Source: Cardiocondyla obscurior (Eukaryota; Arthropoda; Insecta; Hymenoptera; Formicidae). From it: a stretch of 64,000 bases of DNA. Below the pieces are notes generated by a model, which saw nothing but the letters and a program-made list of their open reading frames with translations, was not told the DNA's origin and searched no databases. Each line of letters begins with the position of its first letter. The first letter of the stretch is position 1. The stretch covers positions 10,111,001 through 10,175,000 of the forward strand of contig NC_091865.1 in the NCBI RefSeq assembly GCF_019399895.1, in the 5' to 3' direction. Below, piece by piece: positions 13,601 through 27,800 of the stretch. The position numbers and the translations under genes were made by a program.

Positions 13601-16600
13601 TCCTCTGGGTGGACCGAGACGCAACATCTGCCGTGGAGAATCCCTCCCTTATTTCGTGGCTCGTCTTTCGCCGCCGCGCGCCATCGGCCAGTTATGTTAT
13701 TAGGGGATGCAAGCGAGGCGGATTCACGAACGCGTTAGGCTTTGGGGTGAAAATGATGGCGTATTCATTACGAGACCGAATTGATCGTCGCTTCATAATG
13801 CTTACGACGGAACTTCGAACGTGTAAGTTTTTTTATAAATTAACCACGGAATAACGCTATTTTTATTGCAATTCCCGTCGCAGAGCAAATCCAGCACCGG
13901 CGAAATATTATTATTTCACGTTTACGTTAAATCACGTCGAATAATATAATGACATTTGGTAGCAGCTACTTCAATACAGTCTTCTCAATCAATAATCGTA
14001 TACTTAGTCCGGCGCGTTGAGAAGAAAAAAAAAAAAGAAAACGAGATGAGAGCACGTACGAAGCATCTCGGTGATTTAGCTGTCGAAGTGATACGTCTAC
14101 GTTTAAGAAACGATTATGCGTGAGAGTAAGAAAGACAGAGAGAAAGATTAAAAGGGAGGCTGCTAAGGCCAAGAAGAGAGCGTATGCCTAACGCGGTACG
14201 GCGCCATGGAAGAAGTGTTGATCTTATAACAAACTCAATCCAGCCGCGTGCGTAAAAGCTTCATTTAACCGGCTCGACGCGTCGGCGGAGAGCCACGTTA
14301 TACCGGCGCGCTGCAGCCGTGTCGGTGCCGGTTCATCAAGTTGCCGCTGGTAGATCTTTCTCGTCCGGCCGATCAGATTTGATGGACCGATCGTTACGGG
14401 ATATAATTACTTGGCGAACCGAAAACTCGTTCGCGCGAAGCGTTATACAAACGTACGCATGTAGCCACGCGCGCGCGTTACTTTAAATTACGCGGAAAAT
14501 AATTAAAATTTAAGGAAATAATATTTAAAAAAAAAAGTTAATTAGGCAAATTGAAATACAACTGCAACTATGTCAAAATATTATACTCGCGTTTAACCGT
14601 GTGCATGTGAACGGTGGGCAAGCGTGGCCACGTAGGCCCGACGATCTCTTGGGCCCACAACCGGCCCTCCTCTCCTTCGCCCTTTCAGAAGCCCCCACTT
14701 TCATCCTAGCCGACCTTACGTACACCTCCTGCTCCCCTTCTGCCATTCTCTTTTTATCCGGTCGCGCGGTACACGGGAGGAAACATGGCCGCATGCCTCC
14801 TCACATGGGCCAAACAATGGCGGACACACGAAGTCCTTACTCGTTATTTGCCCGCTCGTGCTTCGATGAAGTAGAAGTCTGACCACACAATACTGTAACT
14901 TTTTTTTATATATATATTTCCTCCCTCTATTAATTTTTTTTTTTCTCTCTCTCTTTTTCTCTTTTTCTTTTCCGTTTTCTCTCTGTTGGCCTCCTTTTCG
15001 TCGTCTCGTTATTTCTTATAACCGATTACTTCGTCTTTAAATATAGTCTCATTACGCTTTTGACATAAATTAAAAATAACAAAGACATCGAATATTAATA
15101 AACATTTTCTTTCTCATTGGATAAAACGGCACCTGCATGTTAATAAAGTTTGTGAACATATTTATTAGTCGTAAATGTATCTTCGACTATTGAATATTTA
15201 TCTTCTCGTTTACTCTACACTCAATCGACGAGCTTTCACAATGGAATTTCTCTCTTTTTTTCTTCTCTCCGTGTTTTATTATCGTAGTTGATATTAATTT
15301 TGTATAAATTTCACGCAACAAATAAGTTTTTACGCGAGTGATTTCTCTCTTTGTTAGACAAAAGAATTTGAGCAAAATGCTGCGCAAACTTTGAACGTGG
15401 TCAGTAACTTATACGGCTTGGATCAGATAATGCTGGGCACCAAAGGCCAGTTCTGTCTACCAGCTCACGTTCCGATTAAGTAGGACTCGAATCGTATAAT
15501 GCAGCGAATCGTTCCTATCCTTTTTCTCTTCACCCATTTCTTTTTATTCCCGATTCGCTGCGCTCTTCTGAATTCGCGGGGTGCCATCCCCGAGAGTGCA
15601 GAATCCCAAACGCTAGTTAAGTGAGACGTGGGTGACTTATAAGAAATCGCAACACGGTCTATATGCAGTTTCTAAAATCTTCCAAGAATTTAAAAACAAA
15701 AGAAAAAATACTTCTATTTCTCGTTAACTTTTTTTGTCGTTATAAAAAAAAAATTAAAGATCTTTTACGGTACATGTAGCTAATAAAGTTTGTTAAAGCA
15801 TTTTCTATATCTTTATATAATGTGACGTTAATTGATGACGATCGCTTTAAATTACTTCCACCAGTTGAGTTAATTTAATTGATTACCGCCTTGCCGAATT
15901 GATGAAAATAACAGAGTAAAATGTGTCACGAGTCGCGCGATCGTTACATAATGACACGATGACAGGTGCGTCACGCGTGTTTTATTACACTTAGATAAGA
16001 TCAATGGTTAATGTTAGCCGCATAAGTTTTACGAGCAATAAGTCGTTACAATTTAGATGACGATCTCGAGGCCCACGGCGAGAATACGTTCGTTGCGTAG
16101 TGCGATCACGCTTTCACACCTGTAATTATAAATATATATATGTATATATATTGCGGAACACCTGTACACCTGTACGCACCTCTAGTATCTAACAATCAGT
16201 TGGATTATTATCGCTTCGGCTAGAACGATTCGTTTAACCCACTTCCCGAGGCTTTAATTATTACGCAACGATCTTTTTAATTTGGCGAAGAGTAATTTCC
16301 TGTTAAACGTGGAAAAGCAATAATTAACACGTGGACGTATTACGGAATACAAAAATTGAGTAAATACTTTGCTAACGAATAATCTGAATCATAGCAATTT
16401 ATTGGAATTAAACAGCGAAGAGAGACAAAATCGAAAACGTCGAGGGTATCGTTTTACGAAAAACTCCAGTCGTAACTTTACATACACATGTGTCGGATAA
16501 ATTATATTTCGGCTATTAAAATCAATTTTCAACGCGCACGTTTCTTCGTGTTTCACTATGGCGACAGATGAAGCATTATAAAACGTGATTTATCAGAATA

Positions 16601-19600
16601 TCCTGCTGCTCGTACGTGATTAAACGAAAAAAATACGGGCTGTCATGTGACATATTCATGAAGGCATATTCGAAAATGATACTTATTTCGATATACGATA
16701 TAAATCTTGGCGCTCGCGGTATTAATATATTCCAACGGCTACACGGCCGTTTTATAGACGCCTTGAAGAAAGAGAACGTGAATTTTTATTCTCCGCAGAG
16801 CCGATGGGGCTCCGTACGGCCTCCTTGTGAGAGCCCTCATCAGGGTTTAGTTCCTCCTTAACTTGGGTTATATATGTAAACGCGACCAAATCGTTAACCA
16901 TCTTACCTGTATTTTCTATGGCCTGCGGTTCGAAAGAAATTTAACCCAGCGGAATGTAGTCGGATCGCCGTTAATAGCCTGCGAAGATCATAATTCTTTG
17001 AGACTATGTTATTTGTATTAGTTAATCCTTCAAATAAAACGCTGAAAATGAATAGTGGACCGACCGATGAGAAATAGACGTAGTCGCCAAATTTCTCGCG
17101 CGGGAATCAAGTACCGATTTTTTTTTTTTTTTTTTGCAAGAAAAATCACGACGATGGGAGAGTTAAAATTCACCGAGATATTCGCAGTAATATTTTTTTT
17201 ACTTTAAGTATTCGAAATCGAAGATAAAAATATGTAGAGAAAAAAAATTACTTTTTATAAACGCAGTAATAGTCGAATAACGAATACACAGGGAAAATTA
17301 AGGAATAAGATGTATTGTGCGAAATTAATTCTGTCTAACGTAGATACGTACTTGCTAATGATGAATACGTCCCGCTTTAAAAATCACCCTTCGGTAATAA
17401 ACCTACACTTTATTCTCTCAATAAAGATGGAATAGAAATATCGGCTATAGAACGTTTGAGTATCTGTCGGTGTAAAATTGGACAGGGAGAAGTGCAGAAG
17501 GGAGAAGGAAAAAAAAAAAAATGGTATCTCCTTTCTCCCCCGTCGTCGACGGAGACGCGGGCGCGAAAAAAGGATATCGCGAAGGGTTATGAAAATGACG
17601 AAAGAGTGGGGGTGAAAAAGCTGCTCTCGTCCACTACTCGCCGTACGAGAGAATTGGACCAATCAGGGTTGTGGGTTTCAGAACGCGAGGTACTATTAAT
17701 CCCGGAGGATTTGCCATGGAGTTTTTGCGTTCGTGATCTGAACTTGGGGTTGGCGTTGCGGTTGGAGCTGCGGTTTGATTTATCTCCGACCGCTTCTCAC
17801 GCAAGCACGATAACTCACCGGCCCTTAATTTCTATTTTTCGCCCCGCTCGCGCCCTCCTCGACCATCCCTTTCTACCCCGTTCGCTTACCACCGCCTTCG
17901 TCGTCGTCACCCTTGCTCCTTCCGCTTCTTCATCGAGATCGCCGGCACTTGGATACTTCGAGCGCTTACGTTACTCGATCTTACTACCAATGTATAAGCG
18001 ACCTCGATCCAATCGACCGGACATGAATTAATTGTACCGCAGATTCCCAGCCGTCCCTTTCCGATAGTAATGCAACGAGGTCCTGGACCTCTCGGTAATG
18101 ATGTAGATTAATCCTCTCGTTATTTTGCAAAGCATATATAATCGCGATATATGCTAGATATAATTTCTGATCGATTGCAGATGGGCAAAAAAAAGTAATA
18201 ACAGTTAGTATTGTACTTTAGTGCGCTTTGTGCCTTACGTAATAAAAGATATCCTGCAACGTGAATTGATATACGCAGAACGGCGCCTCCGTTTTCATTA
18301 TCGCGCTTTCAAAGAACGAAGAAGGAACTGCCGGTACTTCCCTTCCATATTGGACCCGCCATGGGAGAAAAGCGACCAGAAATTCTGATCGCACAATAAA
18401 TGAAAAACTATTAGAAGCGCCGCGCTACATCTTTTAACCGGAAGTGCGCGCCATTTATTTTCTCGGGGGGGAAAAATGAGAAATTGACGGATCGTGAGTG
18501 GAGAGCGGCGATGGCGCCGAGAGGAGGGAAAACGCGGGCGAACGGCGGCGCCTCGACCGGTCCATTGGAGGGCAGAGGGAGAGAAAAAGAACGCAGTGAG
18601 AACGGGCAAATGACGATGCGATGACGATGCGCGCGAGCTGTCATAAGCCGGTCATAAGGGAAAAATGAATAACGAGAAACCAGCAGCCATTTCGATGCCT
18701 TGCCAGGAGGATATTATCGATTAGAGCTTACGTTCGATCAGCAAGCACGCTAAAATTCAATATTCCGCTCGCATTTGTTTGCCAGCCATTGCCAACGAGA
18801 CGCGCTACTCAATCGATTATAGAAATTATAACCGCGACCGATAAGTAGTAAAAAAATTAATTTAAACGAGACAAATAATGAAACGCAAATGTTACTTTTT
18901 ACTTTCACAACTGACAGATTAATTTTTTACTTATATATTATATATATATAAAAAACGTGTAAAATAGCTAGAACGCGCTTTTTTTTCTATCGCAAAATTA
19001 CACTTGTGACAACGCGATTGATCGATAGATTTTATCCTCTTGTAGATTACATCTCGTTTAATATATTCATCGCAGTGATTCGCTTGAAATCTCGCCATCA
19101 TTAATCTTATTGCCCCGGTGTGCGATTGTATATATCGCTGACTTAATTCAAGAAACCATTCGATGAGAAAATTAGCGGCATTAAATCGTCGGCATTTGAC
19201 ATATTGTATTTCCAAGGTGCATTCACGCGTTTGAGTTATGCTTCCTCGGCGTGGAAACACAATTCGTAAGTGAAGCCGGTGCTGTTCGCCGCATGGCTTC
19301 TTCTTCGTCGAAACTCGAGAGACCTCGCCTAACTAGTTCTGGTCTCAGGACCTTCAGGCAATTCGATCCTACGTAATTGCCTCCTCGGCTTCTCCTTGAC
19401 CTCGACTTCGGCTCCGACGATTCTATCACGTCATTTTCTACGCTTAGACGACTGGATTTTTTTTTCTCTCTCTCTCTCTTTTTTTTATCTTTATCTTCTT
19501 TTGCGAGGCTCGCGCCATTCCTCTTTCCCAGCCTGGCCTTAGCTAGTCTGGTCAGAATAACATGTTAGCACCATATCGGAGGATAATATTAAAAACCTGT

Positions 19601-22600
19601 ATTAAAGTTACGTTATTCTTAGCAGCAAAACGTTCCGTGTTCAACATAATAAATATAAAAGACGTCATAATTGTCATTCTCTTAAAGCAAGAATTGTTAA
19701 CATCCTGTAGAATTGTCCGGAAAATATTCACGGTATAATTTTTATTTTTATTTAATTCGAACGTAATTTATTTGCGATAAAGAAATCACGATTTCTCTTG
19801 ATGTTATAAAAACAAACAGATCGATTAGAGGATGTAATCGCGATGGAAGATCTTAGCGAGCGAGAAAACGGTTTCGGAGGTGGAGCTTAACTGGCCAGGG
19901 TGTGGCCCTCAAAGTACCCCGAAGGTAGTTAGCACATGTAGGGAACATGGTAGAGGGGTGTAAAATGATTTAGGTTCCTCGAATGTTGGGGGAGGGACGC
20001 GGCTCGGGGAGAGAGAGAGAGGACAGGGACACGGTGGTGGTGTTCGATGAGGGGGTTGGTTTCAATATGAGCCAGCTGGCGCCTCGCACGCGGATCATCG
20101 CTGATACCTATGTTCCATTTCGATGGAAAGCGGGTTTATGTCCTACGTTTTGCTGCCGCCGGCGCCGGAGAAAAAAAAGAAAAAAAAACAACGATCTCTC
20201 GCACTTGATACCAGATTCGACCGCAATAACGCGACGGCCAAGAGGCGGCCCGAGATGAAAAATAGATTTCAGACTGAGAGCACAAGAGAAATCTCTACTA
20301 TTATTATCTCCACTGTAGTCGAACGACTCGAGAAACGTTGCATTAAAAAAAAAAAAAAAGTGTAATATGTCAATGCATATTAACGGCTTCTCTCATTTTT
20401 ATTTCTTTTAAACAACTCTTGTAATTTTTATATAAACGTCGCAAATTACTTTTTATGTCACTGTCGCTAAATAATAAATGTGATTTTTTTTCTACGCGTT
20501 CGTCGTGCATCGCGTAAAAAATTAAGAATTTTTTTTTTTGACGAAAATGAAAGGACGATAATAATTACGTACAAGGATACATAAAACTTCCTCTTTTTCA
20601 CCTCTTTTGTACAATGACCACCGCGATGTCCTTGCAAAATCATCGGGAACCTTGTTCGGAACTGTCCAAATATTTTTAACAGAAGGACGAGGCGGCGGCG
20701 GTGGGTTGAATGGCGCGTGTCGTTCCCAGCGGGACACAGTTTCAGTGTCGCGAAGGGATCGAGAGGGCACCCTGCGCGCCCTTGGAGCGACAATAAAAGG
20801 GCGGCCGCTGAACGGTGCACGGCCGAAAAACACGGCTACCGCCTACTCGATCGTTTGTAACGCCGCGTTGTCGTTGTCGTTGTCCTTTGCCGTGGTCGCC
20901 TTACACGTCACCGGCGATTGCACAAAGAGCGCCAGCCGAGACCGACAATACGACAGATTTGTCCAAGCGGACATCCCGCGGCCGTCACAATGGCGAACGC
21001 GTCAGAATGATCCACGTGCGTTTACACAGCTTTGAAGCCCCCGAACTCTCCCGGTCCCCGGCATAAGCGCACCGCGCACACTTCCTCACCGCATGCTCAT
21101 AATCTTTTCATACTTGAAAAATATCAATGTGTCGCGCGCAACTAGTACATCAAAAAGTATCTTCCAAAGGGTCAAGGTAATATGGAAATCTTCCTCGAAA
21201 TGTATCATTAGCATTTATATTGCAGTAGCATATTCGCGAAATAATCGCCGATCGACAAAATTCGCTGTTCAACTAATGTTCGTTGTGCTTTTACATCCGT
21301 CGTATTTATTACATTCTACCATGACATCCAGCTCGAGTACTTTACGATCCGTTATCTTTATCTTGTGTCGATGGGCTGTAAAAAAAAAAAAAAAGCCACA
21401 AGCCCACATCCGCTCCTTTCGTTCTCAGCCCTGCTGACATTTCTCTTTTAGTTATGACTTTCGTGTGAGAACAACGAGGTATTGGGAGTCCGCGGTCCGT
21501 ACTCAAAAGTTGTGCCGGCACAATGAGACAGGCCGCGCGAGTCGGCCAACGAGGCCGGTTTCCAACACCTGGCAGCCCTGAAGCGATTCGCCTTAGAAAT
21601 CGGAAATACAAATTGTCCGAAGGTAGAGAGTGAAGGGACGTGTGTGTTGTAGGGGGGAAAAAAAAACCACAAATCACCTCCCCTCCGATCTGTCCGCCTT
21701 GCGGACTGCTCTCCCATCGCCATAGTCGCGCGAGTGAATCCAAAATGACGATAACGAGCTTCTTCTTGCCCTCGACAAGCTGTTCTTATGCGGTAAAAGT
21801 CAAAAATTCGATGTCCCGCCGCGTCCTCAGGGATCCCATTGTCAGTTAACACGCGATAATGGACTCCATGTGAACTTGAACGTCTACTTACGGTTGCGTA
21901 TCATTTTCTCAATTTTAACATTTTAACATTTCCTCGTAATTTAATTTATTTCTTCTTAAGTTTTTTTATTACTATTTTTTTTTTTTTTTAAGTAGTCTCT
22001 TAAATTTTTATCCACGTTTTCTGTACAAATTATGAATTTCTTTACGTTAATATTCTTCGCGAGCTAAAGTTAATAACACGATAAAGAGAACGCGTTTTTT
22101 TCGCGCCGACTTATCCCCTTAAATCTTAAACGCTAGCAACGATTACTCTGTTTCGCTTGATTGGCTTAATCATGACGCATGCATTGACCGTCATATTTCT
22201 CGTTGGCCAAACGGACGGTTTATTAAACGAACCGATTATTAGATAGTATGTTAATGGGTCGGACACATACATTTACGAGGTAATGTATTAATAGGATGAA
22301 TCGCGCCGACTAATTATTTTCGCGTTACTCCTTGCGTGCCTCGCGCTCGTACATAGTAATTCGATTCCCTTCGTTTCAGCGTGCGGTTTTCTCGCCGCGC
22401 CAAATTGAACGTCGTCTCGTTACTTCGTGAGCGAAGTCAAATTCGCCTCGCGAATAATAATCGTACATCCCTCGCTTTATGCCCGCATCGCCTGCCATTC
22501 AAACATCTCGCAGGCGAGATCTCGAACCGCTGCATTCTTAGCACGCCAATTAGCACTATGGACAGTGCGGATATTTATTTCAATCTTCGTCAAGAATCGC

Positions 22601-23285
22601 CGCATTCGCGGTATACCTTGTTCCCGGAATTGCCAGATTTATCTCCAGCAGCTTTTCTTGCTGATGACACCGAAATTCTTGCGGTCGCGCGCGTTTCGTA
22701 ATTTCTCACCGTTGAAGTTAACGGCCCATGCACGAATATCATTTATACTTCTCAAAAACGTAACAATAGTGCGATAAATATAAAAATTCCAAAATACAGT
22801 AATACAATAAAAAAAAAATAATAAAAATTTTTAAAAAAGAAAATAAAAAAAAGAACTTTCAGAGAAATTAACAAATCGGCGAGTTTACGTTCACGTCGAG
22901 ACTCAAATCGGAGCACGGACCAATTTCAGTTCCGGGTTCCGATCCGAGTCGGCCGTAAAACTGATATCACACGGTCGGGAAGGAAATTGAGCCTCTCGTT
23001 TCAGCCCCGGCCGGCATTGCTTGGAGTAGCGGTCGAAAGGACGCACGCGAGATCCGATTAGCCCCGAGGCCGTGTTATATTCCTGTAGGCGGGAGGCGCG
23101 ATCCGGGCGAAGCGGACATAACTTACGCCGAGAAAGGGCGGGTAGCGACAGCATTAGTAGCTAAGTAGGGCTCTACGTTATTCTATATCCCTGCGAGGAT
23201 TGCGCCTTTGCGTATATACGACGGGGGACACGGACGATCCTCTCCGAGGAGATTTCTATCTGCCGCTAGCACCCGCCAGACCGAG
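7692..23285. other. Long stretch with no recognisable gene
   Basis: Open frames up to about 190 codons occur (for example 17456-18031), but they have no domain, no coding bias and no coherent splice chain. In GC-rich DNA such frames are expected by chance. Visible structure: TA-rich microsatellite tracts (about 9881-9922, 16131-16150, 18931-18951), homopolymer runs (12045-12060 T, 13096-13113 A, 17118-17135 T, 21379-21394 A), CT-rich tracts near 8760-8802 and 14941-14990, and a perfect palindrome at 12551-12570. It may be a long intron of the 7.4-kb transcript or intergenic DNA. Confidence 0.5.
12551..12570. promoter_or_regulatory. Perfect 20-bp palindrome, possible dimeric factor site
   Basis: The half-site GACAGATATC is followed immediately by its reverse complement GATATCTGTC, with no mismatch or spacer. 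The flanking T makes TGACAG, the core recognised by TALE homeodomain factors of the Homothorax/Meis class. That functional reading is inference only. No promoter or gene is recognised nearby. Confidence 0.35.
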
Positions 23286-23778
23286 GAACACCGAGAACCA
23301 TTCAGATTACGATCTTCTTTCCTAACCAGCGCCTAACCGGCCGAGGCGGGTCTTTAACGTGAAAAGAAGCCACCCCGGCGAGATGTGTGTTGCGTTTGTT
23401 GCTATTGTTATTGTCATCGTCGTCGTCTTCTTAGCGATATCGCCGCGATGCGTTACCACCGCGTTTATGTGGTTACCGGTGACATATCTCGCAGCTACTA
23501 TTATAGCGAGGTTTAACAAGCTGTTACGATTTTGCCACGGTAAAGACGATGGGATACTCGCTCGACTCCGCGGACTATTTTATTCTCGTAAATAAAAAAA
23601 AAAAAATTATTACATTAACTGACTTCGCAGATAAGTCACTTGATATAAGGAGAACTAAAAAAAAAAATGTCTGTCCGGTATCGTTGGGAATCATAACACT
23701 GGAGAACACCGAGAGCGATTCAGATTACGATCTGCTCCTTAACAATCGCGCTGAAGGCGCGACTTTAACGAGAAGAAG
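23286..23778. repeat. Diverged direct duplication, copies 23286-23369 and 23704-23778
   Basis: The first 33 bases of the copies (23286-23318 and 23704-23736) match at 30 positions without gaps. After that, similarity continues with small gaps to a shared CTTTAACG and AAGAAG block. In the same frame both copies read as an acidic peptide containing SDYDLL, which may be the trace of an old coding fragment. The copies lie 418 bp apart. No transposon family is recognised. Confidence 0.5.
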
Positions 23779-24824
23779 AATCGAATCGGGCTGCATCGCC
23801 GTTGCTTTAACTCGCTCATGCATCGGTAAACGAGCAGAGATACAGAGATTATTACCCTCCCGTGAGAGAGCCCACCGTGGCTCTTTTGTTCATTCGGTTT
23901 CACATCCGTGTACATAACTCGTAGCCAAAGTCTTCCCTCAGTCGAATCGTATCAAGTTACTTATGATTATCGATTGACACGTCAGACCCACCCTATAATT
24001 ACGCTTTTTTAAAATTTACACCTCCGTTTTATCTTTGAACTAATACGCTAAATTAATAAAACTTATATCGCGATTATTAATTTCTTTTGTGAAATCTAAA
24101 TAAAAATTTTGGAGAACGAGAAATGTTCTCGACACGTAAATAACATGCTGCGCTCATATAATACGCGACTTCTGACAATGTGATGATCAACGTTAAGCAT
24201 ATCTCCATCAGTCAGCGACGGACGTTACAATCTCATCGATGGCAGCCTTAAAACGCGAATGTCGGGATGGTGGCATCAGCAGGTATACGAATACATTAAA
24301 GAGAGGAGCCGTCGAGGATATTAGGTGGCCGGGCGTGTATCCGATGCACCGTCCCGCCAATTAATTAGACCCAAAATGGCCACCACAGACGGCGGACCAC
24401 CATTTTATCTCGGGTGTACCACCGGGTGGACTCGACGTTAAGCGTTGAACGTAGTCAGTCGTAAAGTAGAGATAAGTCGCCGCCTACCAGAAAAGATCGC
24501 CGAAACGGCAGCAGCTGCGACGCAGATATTATGGCGCCGAAAGGGGGCTGGCGAGGATAAATCCCGGCAGATTAGATCACCGATGCCCCGGTCTCAAGTT
24601 TCCAACGTCGGGGAACTGATAGGCTTTAACATTTAAACTTTCGTCCCCGATGCCGCCGCCGGTGCCGCGCTCCTTTGATTTTCTCAAGCCCCCGACGCGG
24701 TCCGCTAACCGAATCGATTCGTTTCTACGTTTAAGAATAAAAGTGGCTTCACTACGCGTAATTGTTTTACATCTATATACCACGATTTGCTCCTATAAAT
24801 TAGAACTTTGTTATCTCTTTTTCT

Positions 24825-24852
24825 AATTAATTAATTAATTAATTAATTAATT
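24825..24852. repeat. (AATT)7 microsatellite
   Basis: Seven perfect copies of the tetranucleotide AATT run in tandem within AT-rich DNA. It is self-complementary and likely length-polymorphic. Confidence 0.95.
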
Positions 24853-27800
24853 CTTTGTTCACTGGAATTTTAATAAAAGAGTAATTTAGATATCGTCAAG
24901 GTGGCAACGCGATTAATTCAAACTATACATACAATATAAAAAATATAATGCTGATCTCAATCGAGTTTATTACTTAAAGGAAATTCGTATGTCAAATATT
25001 TATTGATCCCTGGACCGCGCTTTCGAATCTTAATTGGCTGACCGAAGGGCGCTCTTAAGAAAGTCGCAGCCTTCGCAAAAACACATCGCCGCGTCGGTGG
25101 TCGCGCCGGTGGAAATTTAGAATCGACCGGTCGTGATGTCGACGTTAATTGCCAGGTTAATATCACCGCGCACCAATGAGAACCCCGTCGCGAAATAGCA
25201 TAAATACCGAGGCAACAATTACACGCCCGTAATTACGGCTTAACTACAGCGACAAAATGGCGATCTGGCACAGATGCGGCGCGAGCTCGCATTTTGTATT
25301 TCCATCTTGTGTTTCACGAAAGTTAAAACTAAAACGACATTTGATAACAAAACAATAAGTTTCTCCTTTTAAATATATCCGAAGAGCGAAGGTGTTTTTC
25401 AATCTCTTTTCTTTCTTTTTTTTTCTTTTTATTATCTACAAATCGGTTACCGTATTGCACGTGAGCAACAGTAGATATAATTCTGATCGCAGAGTCGGAG
25501 AAGATTAAATCGACGCGACCCTTCGCGAGAGCACGCACGACAAATTATCTCCGGCCGATCTCTCGACGGCGCGGCTGTGCGTTAACGCACTACGCTTCGC
25601 TAAAGGGAGGCATTACCGGGCCACTTTATGTACCCGTCTCGAGCTGGAGTACGCATTCCTGGGGCCCGACATGGCTCCAGAAACTGCCGCGCGACGTCGA
25701 CTCGAGTGGAGGTCGGGGTAGGTTTTATGACGAGCGACGAAAGGGAGCACGGGGTAACGGCGTTAACCACCGCCGCAGCTCGCCATATTCGGCTAACCGT
25801 GCTTACCCAATCGCGGAGTTAACTCGCGGTGCGGAGAGAGGCGCGAATTCTCAGTCCCCGGTAATTACCGCAAATTACGAGAGGACGGGGGCACACGGGC
25901 AGGGAATCGATTAAAAGTGGTTTTCGCGTGCATGCACGGCATACACGCGCGAGCGACAGCCCGCGATACAGCTGGAATCTCGCGAGTCGGCCGGGCGCGC
26001 GAAAAAAGCCTGCGTTGAATGCCGCATGCCGCATGCCACCGTGCGGCATTGCGTTACCTTCCGACGTCGCCTTACGGCCGCGTACGACCAGGACATTCCG
26101 CGCCACGCATTTCGGCGGCTCAACAAATCGAGAAAAGAAACCGTTGAATTGCGCTAACATATTAATCCGCGCAATTAATTAAAGTAATAAATACGTCAAG
26201 CGTGATTGATTCGGTATCGCTAACGAACGCTGGGAAACGCGGCCGTACAAAAATCGCGGCACCCTTTATTTCTTTCGTCGATCTCTAAAGTCGTTCACTA
26301 AAAACAAAGCTTCAAGTAACCGATAAATAACCGTGCAAAATAACGCGCGAGTCGTATGTCACTTGCGATTAACAAAACTTTTACGAAGATTCACTCGGAG
26401 AGAAAAAAAAAAAAAAAAAAGCTTGCTGAGAAATATGCAGATCTCGTTGGTTTTGTCCTTCAATGACTTGCAAGATAATTAGCGTCCGCAAGCGGAAAAT
26501 TGCTACGTGGTACACCATGCATGGCTATCGAAACGCAATGCAAACAGGAATTCTCTCCACTCTCCTCTTTCTCTTTCTCTCTCTCTTGTCCTGTACTGAT
26601 AATTATCGCTAATTACAATATACTCTGGAACGGAAATTAAAATAAGCTTCTACATACGTATGCTGATCTTGTATGCGCGGCTGGAACTTTTTACAGGAAC
26701 CCCAAATGAACAAAACTATTTATATTATTTGTATCCCGTCGATTAAAGCACAGCTTGAATAATGCAAGCGTATAATGCAGAGCCTGACGATAAATAAATC
26801 ACCGAAAGTATAAACTTTAAATAAGAATAAGAAGTCGGTAGATTTGATTAAGATAGGCCATAATCTACAATTCATAATTTGCAAATTGACATAAAAAAAC
26901 AATCTGTCATATAATTTTGTTCAGCCTCTCGCAAACGACTGTGTTGCAAGCGATATTTGTTGATGCCTCCATGCGCGCGTGTAATCACGAAATGACAAAG
27001 CGCCGTGATAAAAACGCCGCGTGACATTTAATGGGACGTTATTGCGATCGGTGCGTAAATACGTCATTAAAACAAAAGATATGTACGAGTCAACATATAA
27101 ATTTGTAGCCGTACCTTCCGCAACTGTCCCGCGATGGTAATGCTAGTTGTTTTACGAGGTTTAAGGCGAATTTTGGTCAATTAAAGCGTTAACGTTTGGT
27201 CGACGGCGGGATGATTTTGACAGCGCGGTGATTTCGGCGAGTTTTGAAATCGGGAAAGGGAGAAAAACGAACTTTACGTATTATATATAGCCGCCGTAGA
27301 GGAAGAAAAGGAAAAAGAGCACGGGACAGAGGATAATTGGCGTCTTTTTAAAATGTTGCGACGGGATACATAATTCTTCGCGCTTGTAAGAAAGCCGACG
27401 AGTGCAAGCGTGTATGCGATGTATCGCACGACGCCGCAAAAGGCGGCAAAAGAATGACGAGGACGGTAATTTCCCCGTTAAAAAGGATGAGGATAATAAT
27501 GCAATTATGCGATCATGCGAGCGTCCGCCGCGATTCTTATTAGCAGGCAATATTTTAATCCCAAATTGGATCTAATGATCCCGTAAATCGGCCCGCGTTA
27601 TTACTCCTTCGGGCAACGAAGCGGAGATGAAGTAGCGCGGACAGTGCAGATTGAGGGTAGCGATTGTTATCATTTTCGCTCGTCTGCGAAAAACTGCGGG
27701 AGGAAATCGTTCGATATCGAGCGACGAAAAAAAATTTCTGCAAGTTTTACTTCGACACGTTCGCTCTGTTGTTAGAATAATTACGTATATGTAGTACAAC

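Noticed and set aside
17456..18031. 191-codon plus-strand open frame
   Set aside because: No recognisable domain, a composition that follows local GC, and no splice context or supporting motif.
24370..24405. Imperfect inverted repeat AAAATGG...CCATTTT
   Set aside because: The arms are only seven bases with a mismatched interior, which is common by chance.
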